Shown here: positions 32,549-42,006 of the stretch, one piece after another | How positions within the stretch are numbered: the first letter of the stretch is position 1 | How the letters are laid out: each line of letters begins with the position of its first letter | Source of the DNA: Mycoplasma sp. 1578d | Lineage (GTDB): Bacteria; Bacillota_I; Bacilli_A; Mycoplasmatales; Metamycoplasmataceae | Length of the DNA: 64,000 bases | Direction: 5' to 3' | Assembly: GCF_024582695.1 (NCBI RefSeq) | Contig: NZ_CP102081.1 | Span: 558,001-622,000, forward strand | The notes under the pieces: generated by a model | Databases searched by the model: none | What the model saw: the letters and a program-made list of their open reading frames with translations, nothing else | Told to the model about the DNA's origin: nothing | Made by a program: the position numbers and the translations under genes

Positions 32549-32597
32549 TTATTACACCTTAAAAGTTATAAGATAAATAACTTTTAAGGTGTAATAA
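32549..32597. repeat. Perfect 21-bp inverted repeat between glpQ and glpK
   Basis: Arms 32549-32569 and 32577-32597 are exact complements (core TTACACCTTAAAAGTTAT) with a seven-base spacer. It begins nine bases past the glpQ stop and 90 bases before the glpK start, all on the minus strand. It may be the glpQ terminator, but neither side has the usual adjoining T run, so an operator or mRNA-processing element is also possible. Confidence 0.75.
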
Positions 32598-32605
32598 CAA
32601 AGAAC

Positions 32606-33331
32606 TTATTTTTTGTATTTTAAATTACTAATTTGTGCAGCAACTTGATCGTCTTGTAAGTATTCTTTATATTTTTTGTCTGTTTTTAAGGTTCAAAGCA
32701 TGAATGGTAAACCTAGTTTCTTATATTCATCTTTATATTTGTCATATAAATTAGTTCAAGGGTTTAAATACTGACAAACTCGCTTAATTCTTTGAGATGA
32801 AATTTTCTTAAATTCAGTTTTTTTTCACCACAAGAAAGCTAGCTTGTACCTTGAATCTAATTCGTACATTCTTTCAAGTGTTTGGAAATTAAACGATGAA
32901 TAAACCACTTTATCAAAAATTTGTGGATAAACGTTTTTTAACTCATCAAGTTTTTCTTCAATTCCAGGGTAAATTTTTACATCAGTTTTAATTTCAACGT
33001 TAATCACTTTAAACTTGTCTAAAAATTCTTCGAAAAACTCTTCAAGAGTCAAAATGGTTTGTTTAGGAACATCAAAATGGAAAAAGCTTGCATGATTATG
33101 TTTTTTCAATTGCTCTAAAGTTGATTTTTCAATATCTTTTTTTACTAAAGCTGTTCTTTCGGTAGTTTCGTCATGAATAATAACTAAACGTTTATCTTTA
33201 GTCATGTGAACATCAAGTTCAACTCCATCAAAACCATATTCATAAGCTAGTGTAAAAGCCATGCGAGTGTTTTCAGGGGCAATTCCTGAATAACCACGAT
33301 GAGCTAAAAGTAATTGTTTTTTTCTAGTCAT
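32606..33331 (-). CDS. glpQ: Glycerophosphodiester phosphodiesterase
   Basis: A 241-residue GDPD enzyme hydrolysing glycerophosphodiesters to glycerol-3-phosphate and an alcohol. The catalytic HR...E(N)T motif is [20 protein letters not shown], with [19 protein letters not shown] supplying the metal-binding E/D and second His, and VINVEIKTD later. Length is normal; no signal peptide, so probably cytoplasmic, acting on imported substrate. Its start overlaps the end of the adjacent MFS gene by eight bases, suggesting that transporter delivers its substrate. Confidence 0.95.
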
Positions 33332-34763
33332 TATGTAAGTCCCTTCAACGATAATCGGTTTTTCCGAGTCTTTTTAGTTCGGCTCTATTTGATAAAAATA
33401 CTATTAATCCAGCAATTAATCCGACAAAAGCAAAACCAATGGTTATTAAAATAATTATTTGATATCCAGTTACTGAAGTGTTGGTTGCTCTTTCTGGAGT
33501 GTAAATTGATCCAATGTAACCAGAAAGTTCATAGAATCATGCATCTGGCGAAAAAGCAATAAAGCTAATTAAACCAATTGAAGAAGCATAGGCTTTTTTC
33601 TCAATATGAACTTCAGAAATTTGGGTAAATCTAAGTGTTACAATGGTTCATGTAACAATACCACCCAATACAAAACAAAGTGATAGGATAATTAAGAAAA
33701 TGACTTTTAATGCCGATGTTTCTTTAAAGTCTCCTCCAAACGAAGGTAAAATTGTAAAAACAATTAAGGTTCCCATTCCAACTGCTAATGCAAATATTAA
33801 AAGCAGAACATAAGATTTAAACTTATCAGCAAAACGACCAACAAATCCTGAAACTAACATTCTTAAACCATATGTTCTAAGACCAGCCAAAATAGATACT
33901 AAAATAACAGGAGCTATAAAGACATTTTCCATCATATTAATAATATAGTACGCAAGAACTGATTGGAAAATATATGATCCCATGACAAAAATCGACATAG
34001 CTCAAAGTTTTCAATTTCCCATAGCTTTAAAAATGCTAATTACATTAGTTTTTAACTTTTGCTCAAGGTTAGCAAAAGTAATCTTTTCAGTACTTTTTTC
34101 ATACTTTTCTTTAACAAAGAACAATACCATAAAGCTAACTGCAACTAAAAATGCAGAAAGTAAGAACGAATATACAGCAAATGGTGTTTTATCATTTTTA
34201 GAAACAGCTGGGATTCATACATATGTCACAATTACACCAATTACATAAACAAAAAATAGACCGATAAATCCATTGGCAGTACCTTGGATTCCATAAGCAA
34301 AGGCTTGGTTTTCTTTTTTTCCTTGTTGAGAAACAAGTTTTCAAAGTGGAGTTCAGAAAATGAGAGTTGAGCTAATTCCTCAAAGACCTCAAATTGCTTT
34401 GTAAGTATTAACTAAAGCATCCCTTTCAAAACTTTGTTGTTCTAAGACAGTAATTCCAAATCAAAAGCCAATTAATCCTGTTGATAATACAGCGATAAAA
34501 AGCAATCACCGCGAAGGAAATTTGTTTGCTAAAAACCCTCCTGGAAGTTGTGTTGCTAATGTTACTCAACCAATAACTGCTGTTATTTTAGCAACATCAT
34601 CCTCACGTACACCTAGATATAAGTGTAAATTCGGAACAATGTTCTTGATGTAATATGGTGCAGCAATAACAAAAACATCAGCTGCAGCTAAAATAATTAA
34701 GGCAAAAATTTGGTTAGTAGTAAAACCTTTGGATGTTATTTTAGCGGTGAGCTTTTTAAACAT
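33324..34763 (-). CDS. MFS transporter, copy 1, probable glycerophosphodiester or glycerol-3-phosphate carrier
   Basis: A 479-residue major facilitator protein with about 12 membrane spans. The loop after span 2 has the MFS signature [14 protein letters not shown]. The start at 34763 has GGAGAT at ideal spacing; an upstream ATG-like extension is not needed. It overlaps glpQ by eight bases. Its tandem paralogue (34997-36436) has exactly the same length and no indels. Residues about 72-154 are nearly identical at DNA level between the two while the C-terminal parts differ more. Sitting between glpO and glpQ it most likely imports glycerophosphocholine, a similar diester or glycerol-3-phosphate; this is inferred from context only. 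Confidence 0.8.
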
Positions 34764-34996
34764 ACATCTCCTTTCCAAATGTCTTATTTAAACTAAAATA
34801 AGCTAAATAAATTAATTAAGTTTAGGATTGTAATCTTTGGAACTCAAATTTAATTAAAGGAGTATTTTTGTTTGTTCAAGCATTTTATTTTAAATGACTT
34901 AATAATAGAATTTAGAAGTTATTCTCTATTATTAACTAAGTTTAAAAGTGAATTAACTTGTTTTTTATTTAAAAATGAACGTATTTTTTAATATTT
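34764..34996. other. Gap between the two MFS genes
   Basis: 233 bases without a coding frame. A weak stem (TTAATAATAGA at 34899-34909 with its complement at 34925-34935) is present. The length suggests a separate promoter for copy 1, but no convincing -10 box stands out. Confidence 0.4.
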
Positions 34997-36436
34997 TTAA
35001 TCGTTTTGTAACTCTCTTCAACGATAATCAGTTTTTCCTAGTCTTTTTAGTTCGGCTCTGTTTGATAAAAATACTATTAATCCAGCGATTAACCCAACAA
35101 AAGCAAAAGCAATTGCGATTAAAATAATGATTTGATACCCCAAAACAGAAGTGTTAGATGCTCCATTTTCTGTATAAGCTTTTCCTATCGAACCACCAAC
35201 TTCAAAAAATCAAGCATCTGGCGAAAAGGCAATAAAGCTAATAATTCCAACTGAAGAAGCGTATGCTTTTTTCTCGATATGAACTTCAGAAATTTGAGTA
35301 AATCTCACTGTCACTATTGTTCAAATTGCAATTCCACCTAAAATAAAACAAATAGAAAGAATAATTAAGAAAATAACTTTTAAGACTGAATTATGTGAAA
35401 AATCAATTCCGAATATTGGGAAGATAATAAATAAAACCAAACAACCCATTCCGATCATTAATGCAAAAATGAGTAATAAGACATAAGATTTAAATTTATC
35501 AGCAAAACGACCAACGTATCCTGAAACCAGCATTCTTAAGCCATATGTTTTAAATCCAGCTAAAATCGAAACTAAAAGAACCGGAGCAAAAAAGACATTT
35601 TCCATCATATTAACAATGTAAAATGAAAGAACACTTTGGAAAATATATGTTCCCATGACAAAAATAGCTAAAGCTCAAAGTTTTCAGTTTTGCATAGCTT
35701 TTAAAATGCTAATTACATTAGTTTTAAGTTTTTGCTCTAAATTAGCAAAGGTGATTTTTTCATTACTTTTTTCGTGTTTTTCTTTGACAAAGAAAAGTAC
35801 CATAAAACTTACTATAACTAAGAAAGATGAGAGTAAAAAAGCATAAACAGCAAAAGGTGTTTTATCACTTTCAGCGACCGAAGGAATTCATACATAAGTA
35901 ACAATTACCCCGATTAAATAAACAAAAAATAACCCCATAAATCCATTAGCTGCTCCTTCAATACCATATGCAAGAGCTTGGTTTTCTTTTTTTCCTTGTT
36001 GAGAAACAAGTTTTCAAAGTGGAGTTCAGAAAATGAGAGTTGAGCTAATTCCTCAAAGACCTCAAATTGCTTTGTAAGTATTAACTAAAGCATCTCTTTC
36101 AAAACTTTGTTGTTCTAAGACAGTGATTCCAAATCAAAAGCCAATTAATCCTGTTGATAATACAGCGATAAAAAGCAATCACCGCGAAGGAAATTTGTTT
36201 GCTAAAAATCCCCCTGGAAGTTGAGTTGCTAATGAAACTCAACCAATAAGAGCAGTTATTTTAGAAACGTCATCCTCACGTACACCTAGATATAAGTGTA
36301 AATTCGGAACAATGTTTTTAATGTAATATGGTGCTGCAATGACAAAAACATCAGCTGCACCTAAAATTATTAAGGCAATAATTTGACTAGCAGTAAAACC
36401 TTTAGACGTTAACTTAGAGGTTAGTTTTTTAATCAT
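34997..36436 (-). CDS. MFS transporter, copy 2, paralogue of the adjacent gene
   Basis: A 479-residue 12-span major facilitator protein, start [20 protein letters not shown], clearly a duplicate of the gene at 33324-34763 with colinear sequence (constant offset of 1673 bases). It carries the same [14 protein letters not shown] signature. Differences cluster in the loop around [12 protein letters not shown] and in the C-terminal third (for example [17 protein letters not shown] against [10 protein letters not shown]). Located 37 bases downstream of glpO. Two carriers may differ in substrate or affinity; the sequence does not say which. Confidence 0.8.
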
Positions 36437-36473
36437 ACATACTTCTTTCTAAAAATTTCTATCAATTAAAAAG

Positions 36474-37622
36474 TTAAAACACATCAATTGAGTATTTTGG
36501 GTTAAAGTTTTTTCTCGGTTTTAAATCCAATTCAAGTAATTTAACAATTTCTTCAGCAATTGCTGGCGCTGAAGAAAGAGCTGGTGATTGCATCCCACCA
36601 GCTATGATAAAATGCTTATTATTTTTTGATTGACGAACTACAAAATCATTAGTTTCAATGTCAATTGGTCTTGATCCTGAAATAGTCATCATAGTTCGTT
36701 CAAGTTTTAAACTTGGAATAATTTGCTTTCCAATTTCTCCGATATAATCATATTTTTCTCTAGTTACTAAACGTGTATCTTCTTTAGCAACATCTTCTTG
36801 CGCAGTTGGTCCAACTAAATATTTACCATCTAAAGTTGGAGCAATAATCACTCCTTTCCCGTGAATTGTGGGAACTTTGAATAAGACTGATGAAATTAAA
36901 TGAGGATCATAATTGTCAATAATCCGATATTCGCCACGACGGGTTTTTTGTTTAAAATCATCAAACCCATTTTCATTTGCAAGTACATCAGCATAATGTC
37001 CGGCAGCATCAACTACTTTAGATGCATAAATCTTCTCTGAATCATTGACCAAAATTTCAAATAAATTATCTTTGTATTGAATTTTAGATACCTTGGAATT
37101 AACTCTTAGTGTTGTTCCGTTTTGTTTTGATGCTCCAATTAAAGCTCTTGTTGCTTCAACAGGATGAATTGCTGAAGACGAAGTACATAATAATGCTCCG
37201 CAAACACTTGGATTAACGTTTGGTTCACGTTGTAAAACTTCCTCTCTAGTTAAAATTTTTAAATCCTTAGGATCAAGTTTATTTTCAATTCCGCGTTGAT
37301 AAAGCATTTTGACATGATCTATTTCAGTTTCGTTATCAAACGCTAAAATCATTGAATCGATTTTAACTCTTGGAAAAATTAGATCCTTAAACCACTTGTT
37401 ATGTCATTTTCGGTTACCTAAAAGATTTAACTTAGCTTCAAGTTTATGTGGTTCAGGATCAAATCCGCCGTGGACTATTCCTGAATTCCCAAGTGAAGTT
37501 TCATTAGCTACTTTTGGATTGCGTTCTAAAATGATCACATCCAAGTCGTATTGCGCTAATTCATACGCTATTGAAGCCCCGATAATTCCGGCTCCAATTA
37601 TTGCGACATCATACTTTTTCAT
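36474..37622 (-). CDS. glpO: Glycerol-3-phosphate oxidase (FAD-dependent)
   Basis: A 382-residue DAO-family flavoprotein. FAD motif VAIIGAGIIGASIAYELA, then VIILERNPKVANETSLGNSGIVHGG, the substrate-side KVVDAAGHYAD, and a late YLVGPTAQ and HFIIAGGMQSPALSSAPAIA. The size matches the short type 2 GlpO of mycoplasmas, which oxidises glycerol-3-phosphate to DHAP with O2, releasing H2O2, a known virulence factor in M. mycoides and M. pneumoniae. First gene of the minus-strand glp cluster, with CRE-like tandem repeats upstream at 37694-37730. Confidence 0.92.
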
Positions 37623-37693
37623 TACTCCTCCAAAGATTACTATCCTACTCTAAATATAAGGGAAATAAGTCTATAAATAGATAAATATGAAAA

Positions 37694-37730
37694 CAAAAAA
37701 GCGTTAACAAAAAAGCGTTAACAAAAAAGC
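37694..37730. repeat. 14-bp tandem repeat with CRE-like cores upstream of glpO
   Basis: CAAAAAAGCGTTAA occurs twice in exact tandem (37694-37707, 37708-37721), plus nine bases of a third copy. Each full copy, with its neighbour, contains AAGCGTTAACA, matching the right part of the catabolite-responsive element consensus (WTGNAANCGNWNNCA). It lies about 70-110 bases upstream of glpO on the minus strand and also upstream of the plus-strand gene at 37876. Confidence 0.55.
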
Positions 37731-37797
37731 TCAAAATTTTTTATTGCTAAAAATGTGGATATTCATCAAAATATTTTTCTGTAAATATTTCCTGTTT

Positions 37798-37803
37798 TAT
37801 AAT
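37798..37803 (+). promoter_or_regulatory. Candidate -10 box for the gene at 37876
   Basis: A perfect TATAAT on the plus strand 72 bases before the chosen ATG. No good -35. Confidence 0.4.
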
Positions 37804-37875
37804 GCTAAATAAAAAAATAAAAATTTTTTACATTTGAAGAGAAAAAAATTATTACTCAAATGTGGAGGAAAAAAT

Positions 37876-38286
37876 ATGGAAAATAAAACATTTAATATCT
37901 TCAAAATAAACAAGGAGCACACTAAAAAAATCAAGTTTCTCTTGACCTTATTTGAAATTGATAATCGAATCTTTTTTATTGAATTGGTTGATGATCTAAG
38001 TAAGCTTGCCGATAAAAATTATGAAGATGCCATTCCAATCTATACTAAAGATAAACAAAACGATTTTTATTGCAATTTAGAAGCAATTTATATGTGCTCA
38101 ATTAAAGAATTTGAGCAGTTTGCTGATAATGTAACTACTCAATTTATCAATGGGCGTATTGATGATTTCTTTAGATTAAGAGTTTTAAATTTAATTAATG
38201 AAAATATTACGCAAAATAATGAAAGAATTAATTTGATTTATTTAAACGATAATACAAATAATCAAAATAGTAATATTACTAATTAA
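37876..38286 (+). CDS. Hypothetical protein
   Basis: A 136-residue protein I do not recognise. It is soluble, mildly acidic, and rich in Asn/Ile (FNIFKINKEHTKKIKFLL; CNLEAIYMCSIKEFEQFADN), ending in an Asn-rich tail. There is no signal peptide or membrane span. The ATG at 37876 is preceded by GGAGGAAAAAA, a strong ribosome binding site; a TTG further upstream is less likely. It precedes the ECF-like membrane protein by 60 bases on the same strand and may be cotranscribed. Confidence 0.65.
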   Translation: MENKTFNIFKINKEHTKKIKFLLTLFEIDNRIFFIELVDDLSKLADKNYEDAIPIYTKDKQNDFYCNLEAIYMCSIKEFEQFADNVTTQFINGRIDDFFRLRVLNLINENITQNNERINLIYLNDNTNNQNSNITN

Positions 38287-38347
38287 TAAATGATATAATT
38301 ATAATTATTAAATTACAGCAGAATTTAAACCTTAATAAACGGGGAAA

Positions 38348-39593
38348 TGAACATTCATTTTTCTCAAAAAAGACTTTTTTATCAAGTGTTGCAAGTGGTG
38401 TAGCATTATTTATTAGTTTAATTAGTTTAATTATGTACATTCAATTAAGTCAAATAGACTTGCAAACACGAGTAATATTTTTAATCATTTCAATGGTTGC
38501 TTTATTATCGTCCTTCCTTGTTCTTTGGAAAGATGCATACTTTTATGCCCGAAATATAGCATTAAAAAATATTTATTTGCGTGAAAAAACTAAATATGTT
38601 TATTATTGATTATTCTTGAGCGGATTGTTTTCGCCACTTTATTATTTCTTTGTCCATAAAAACATCATAGTTAATTTAGAACTAGGAAATGCTTATTATC
38701 TTAAAGAAAAAGATCAATTTATTAATTTAACTGGAGTTTCAAAATACAGAGTTAAAAAAATTTCAAGTTTTAAAGAGTTTTTTAAACTCGATATTATTGA
38801 TATAGCAATTAGTGGATTATTACTAGGACTTTATCTAATCGTTAACACAACTATTGGAAGAGCTGGATTAACATTTGAGTTTCTATTTTATATTGTGGTT
38901 TCATATTTTTTGAGATATTTTAAAGCAGCATTAGTTGGTGTATTAGCTGATGTTTTGGGATTGTTAATTTCAGGAAATATTGCACAATGACATTGAGCTT
39001 ATGGAGTGGTGCCAATTATTTCAACCTTTATCATGTCAATGTTTTTTGATTTATTTGAGAAAAACAAAAAAATAGCTGTGATATTATCTAATGTTTTTTT
39101 ATGGATGGTTTTAGCCTCAATGTTTTTTGTTTTTTGATGACAAATCAGTGCTCAAAAAATTGATTCAATTAAAATTTCACCAACATTTGGGTTTAAACAA
39201 ATTTCAATTACAACTTTTGTTGTTATGGCGATTTTTTCAACAATCATCGCTGGAATAATGAGTTATTTGAGTTTTAAATATTTATTTACTAAAAAAGAAA
39301 CGCTTGCTAAAAATAACCTTTTAATTGTGCTTATGTCATTTGCATCAGTGGTTATTATTATTGTTATTTTTAGATGAATTTGAGGTCCATTTGCATATAT
39401 TCGCTGAAGAACTTGACTAAGCCCAAAATCTAAATTGACCTTACAAAAAAGTTATGTCATTATAATGCTTCCAATTTTATTTAGATCAGTAATTAGCATT
39501 CCAATTTATACTTTAGTATTGGCTTCGTTAATGATTCCGCTACTTCATTTAAGAAAGAAATATATCGAAAAGAAAATTATTGGTAAATATTAA
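38348..39593 (+). CDS. ECF transporter S component-like membrane protein, with a 5' frame disruption
   Basis: A polytopic membrane protein of about 415 residues. The middle part (SGLLLGLYLIVNTTIGRAG, ALVGVLADVLGLLISGNIAQ) resembles substrate-binding S components of ECF vitamin transporters. Further spans flank it, making it longer than a standalone S protein. TGA Trp codons run through it. The only well-placed start, ATG 38348 behind GGGGAA, meets TAG after 18 codons. One extra T in the run of five at 38358-38362 would place it in the long open frame (MNIHFFSKKTFLSSVASGV). Otherwise the first in-frame ATG is about 90 bases further on and lacks a ribosome binding site. The vitamin carried is unknown. 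Confidence 0.6.
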
Positions 39594-39620
39594 AAAGCAC
39601 AAATCTAATTTGTGCTTTTT
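39592..39620 (+). terminator. Terminator after the ECF-like gene
   Basis: A perfect 13-bp stem (AAAAAGCACAAAT and ATTTGTGCTTTTT) with a CTA loop, overlapping the stop codon. Confidence 0.85.
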
Positions 39621-39653
39621 GTTTATGGAAAAAGTGGATAAAGTGCAAAAATA

Positions 39654-39676
39654 AAAGTGTCTAAAATAGACACTTT
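39654..39676 (-). terminator. Terminator of rplJ-rplL
   Basis: AAAGTGTCTA and TAGACACTTT around a three-base loop, followed on the minus strand by TTATTTTT; 20 bases past the rplL stop. Confidence 0.85.
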
Positions 39677-39695
39677 AAATTATTATAAAGTGAAA

Positions 39696-40067
39696 TTATT
39701 CAACTGAAACTTCAGCACCTGCTTCAACAAGAGTAGCTTTAATTTGTTCTGCTTCTTCAGGTTTGATGTTTTCTTTAATAACAGCAGGAAGATTGTCAAC
39801 GATTTTTTTCGCTTCCATAAGTGAGTTTCCAAGTAAATCTTTAACAGCTTTAATGATTTGAACTTTTTTACCATTGTCAGCTTTAATAATAACTTTAACG
39901 CTTGATTTAGCTTCTTCTCCACCTTCGGCAGGAGCTGCAGCTACTGCAACAGCAGCACTTGGATCAATTCCAAACTCTTCTTTCATTGCGTCAACAAGTT
40001 CCATAACTTCTTTAATTGACATTTCTTTAAGTGATTCGATAAATGTTTCTTTTGTTAATTTAGCCAT
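39696..40067 (-). CDS. rplL: Ribosomal protein L7/L12
   Basis: A 123-residue stalk protein. The N-terminal dimerisation part ([20 protein letters not shown]) and an Ala/Gly/Glu hinge ([19 protein letters not shown]) lead to the C-terminal factor-binding domain ([40 protein letters not shown]). Normal length. It lies 33 bases after rplJ and ends at the 39654-39676 terminator. Confidence 0.98.
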   Translation of the reverse strand: MAKLTKETFIESLKEMSIKEVMELVDAMKEEFGIDPSAAVAVAAAPAEGGEEAKSSVKVIIKADNGKKVQIIKAVKDLLGNSLMEAKKIVDNLPAVIKENIKPEEAEQIKATLVEAGAEVSVE

Positions 40068-40100
40068 GTTATGCCTTTCTATGTAATGTATAAAATTTAA

Positions 40101-40598
40101 TTATTCTGATTTTTGTTCACTTACTAATTTAAGTGATAATGAAATTTGTTGTAATGGTGCCATAAGTGAACGTGCAAGAATTCCAAGTGCTTCTTCGTGT
40201 GTTGGAAGTGATGCAACTTGTTTAACACCACTTGCATCGATAACTTGTCCTTCGTATGTTCCGGCTTTAATAACCATTAGTTTGTGAGTTTTAGCAAATT
40301 TAACCAGTAATTTTGCCGCAGACATATCATCTTGTTTTGAAAATGCAAAAATGTTTGGTCCTACTAAATGCTCAGCAAGGTTTTCAAATCCTGTTTTTGC
40401 TGCTGCTAATTTAAAAAGTCTATTTTTATAAACTTTAATTTCAACTCCAAATTGTTTTGCTTGGATTCTTAATTCTTTAAGATCAGCAACTGAAAGACCA
40501 CGATATTCAGCAAAAGCAATGGCTTTTGATTCTTGAACTTTTTGAACAATTTCATTAACTGTGTTTCTTTTTGCTATTTTGAAATTTGATTCAGACAC
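40101..40598 (-). CDS. rplJ: Ribosomal protein L10
   Basis: A 165-residue L10 that anchors L7/L12 dimers to the ribosome. Core motifs are SKAIAFAEYRGLSVADLKEL, VYKNRLFKLAA, HLVGPNIFAFSKQDD and YEGQVIDASGVKQVASLP. I chose the GTG at 40598, which has AAAGGAGG seven bases upstream. A TTG-started extension to 40616 would place the ribosome binding site inside the gene. An L10 leader RNA precedes it. Confidence 0.96.
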   Translation of the reverse strand: MSESNFKIAKRNTVNEIVQKVQESKAIAFAEYRGLSVADLKELRIQAKQFGVEIKVYKNRLFKLAAAKTGFENLAEHLVGPNIFAFSKQDDMSAAKLLVKFAKTHKLMVIKAGTYEGQVIDASGVKQVASLPTHEEALGILARSLMAPLQQISLSLKLVSEQKSE

Positions 40599-40623
40599 TG
40601 TTATGCCTCCTTTCAAAAATAAT

Positions 40624-40700
40624 GCAATACAAACTAACTTCAGAGAGATACACTCGGCAACATAATTAAGCTTAACGCCGTTGCTGTCTTTATGTATTGC
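40624..40700 (-). promoter_or_regulatory. Ribosomal protein L10 leader RNA
   Basis: GCAATAC (40624-40630) pairs with GTATTGC (40694-40700), enclosing about 63 bases that include GGCAAC/GTTGC-type inner pairings and a purine-rich GAGAG region, directly upstream of rplJ. This is the position and closing-stem layout of the conserved L10 leader, to which the L10-L12 complex binds to repress translation. I did not fold the sequence, so the inner helices are approximate. Confidence 0.65.
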
Positions 40701-40707
40701 TTTTTTT

Positions 40708-40735
40708 ATTTTACCAAATAAAGATAATTTTGCAA
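40708..40735 (-). promoter_or_regulatory. Candidate rplJ-rplL promoter
   Basis: Minus-strand TTGCAA (40730-40735) and TAAAAT (40708-40713) separated by 16 bases, placing transcription start just ahead of the L10 leader. Confidence 0.5.
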
Positions 40736-40825
40736 ATAAAAAAGACCAAATGATCTTAATTTTTATCTTGTTTGAAAATTATGTTTTATTGTGAAATATA
40801 ACCTAGAAAAATTAAAGATATCTTA

Positions 40826-41785
40826 CTAAAAATTAAATAATAATTTAGTATAAATATTAAAATTCATCGATGTAAAAGTTCCAGAATTATTATCTGATGG
40901 CAAAGTAATAAAATCTGGATGATATTGAGAGTAATACTTAATTAAGTGATAAGAGAAATATAAGTTATGAAATCTCTCTGTTGCAGAATTACTTCAATCT
41001 TCGCTCGGAGTGTGTATTCAAAATTGAAGAATATTGTTAAACTCTTTATTATTACTTAATTTTTGAGACAACTTTGAAAATTCAAAAATATTTTTGGTAT
41101 TAAATACTTCTTCTATTTCAGATCTAGATTGATAATTGTTGTTATAGGTGTTATTTGGATATTCTGCATTGGGAATAATAGGAGTACGAGAGGGATTATT
41201 GGGGGTTTTTTCTTCTGAAACTTCTTGATGTAAGTAAATAAAATAGTCTCAAATATTTTGGAATAGGTGATATCCTAAATCGTTTGATTTAAAATTTCAA
41301 AATTCTGAAGGACTTCGACTAATTTCGTAAGATCCATATTGTCCATTACTCATTTTTGATTTGATAAAAAGTTTATTAAAAGCGATATGAAGTGCATTGG
41401 CATTACTTTTTTCTAATTCATCGGTATCAGAAAAATCTTTAAAGGGTGATTTTTTAAGAATTTCCTCTCAATTGATAATATCATTATTTTCTTTTTGTGT
41501 TTCATTAAGAATGGTGCCTAAATCATTAAGTAAACCTTTATATTGACTCATTTTTTTAACTTTATCTAAATATGTGGTTTTAGTAATTCCAAAAATGTCT
41601 TTAAGTGTTTTACTAAGATTATCAATAAAAATGGACCAAACATTTCGATGTTGTAAAAACTGTATTCGTTTGTCAAAATTGTTAAATACTTTATTTTCTT
41701 CTTGAGTAGATGAGCACGAAACCAAAGCTAATGATAGTGTGCTAGTTGATACTAAGGTAGTGGTAAGCCATTTTCATTTTTTCAT
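40826..41785 (-). CDS. Predicted lipoprotein of unknown function
   Basis: A 319-residue surface protein. The signal peptide MKKWKWLTTTLVSTSTLSLA runs into a lipobox LVSC with Cys24 as the lipidation site, followed by STQEENK. The mature part is soluble, Asn/Ser-rich and Trp-containing (three or more TGA codons), with a disordered stretch near residue 200 (EEKTPNNPSRTPIIPNAEY). I recognise no domain. It stands alone between glyA and the L10 leader on the minus strand and probably has its own promoter. Confidence 0.75.
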
Positions 41786-41961
41786 ATATTATTCCTTTCT
41801 TAAAATAAAGTTATCATTATTAGTATAAGTTAAAAAAAGAGTTTGTTAATAAAAAATGAAAATATTTTCTGTTTTATCTTAATAATGCTTATGTTTTAAA
41901 ATTTTGACAATAACCTTTTATGGGTACAATTTAATTTTGTGGTTTGAAATAATTATTGATA

Positions 41962-42000
41962 GTAAAAAACATCTCCTATAGTTAAGACAGCTAAGGAGAT
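41962..42000 (-). terminator. Terminator of the rarA-pheS-ung-pheT-glyA transcript
   Basis: On the minus strand ATCTCCT...AGGAGAT with an inner TAG/CTA pairing, followed by GTTTTTT, seven bases past the glyA stop. Confidence 0.75.
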
Positions 42001-42006
42001 ATTTTG

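Noticed and set aside
33324-36436. Composite transposon or recent insertion containing the MFS pair
   Set aside because: No transposase, terminal inverted repeats or target duplication seen; a simple tandem gene duplication fits.
37694-37730. CRISPR-like repeat
   Set aside because: Direct tandem 14-bp copies with no spacers and no cas genes; a tandem repeat or operator cluster instead.
39683-39922. Lys/Leu-rich minus-strand ORF inside rplL
   Set aside because: Out-of-frame shadow of the rplL coding sequence.
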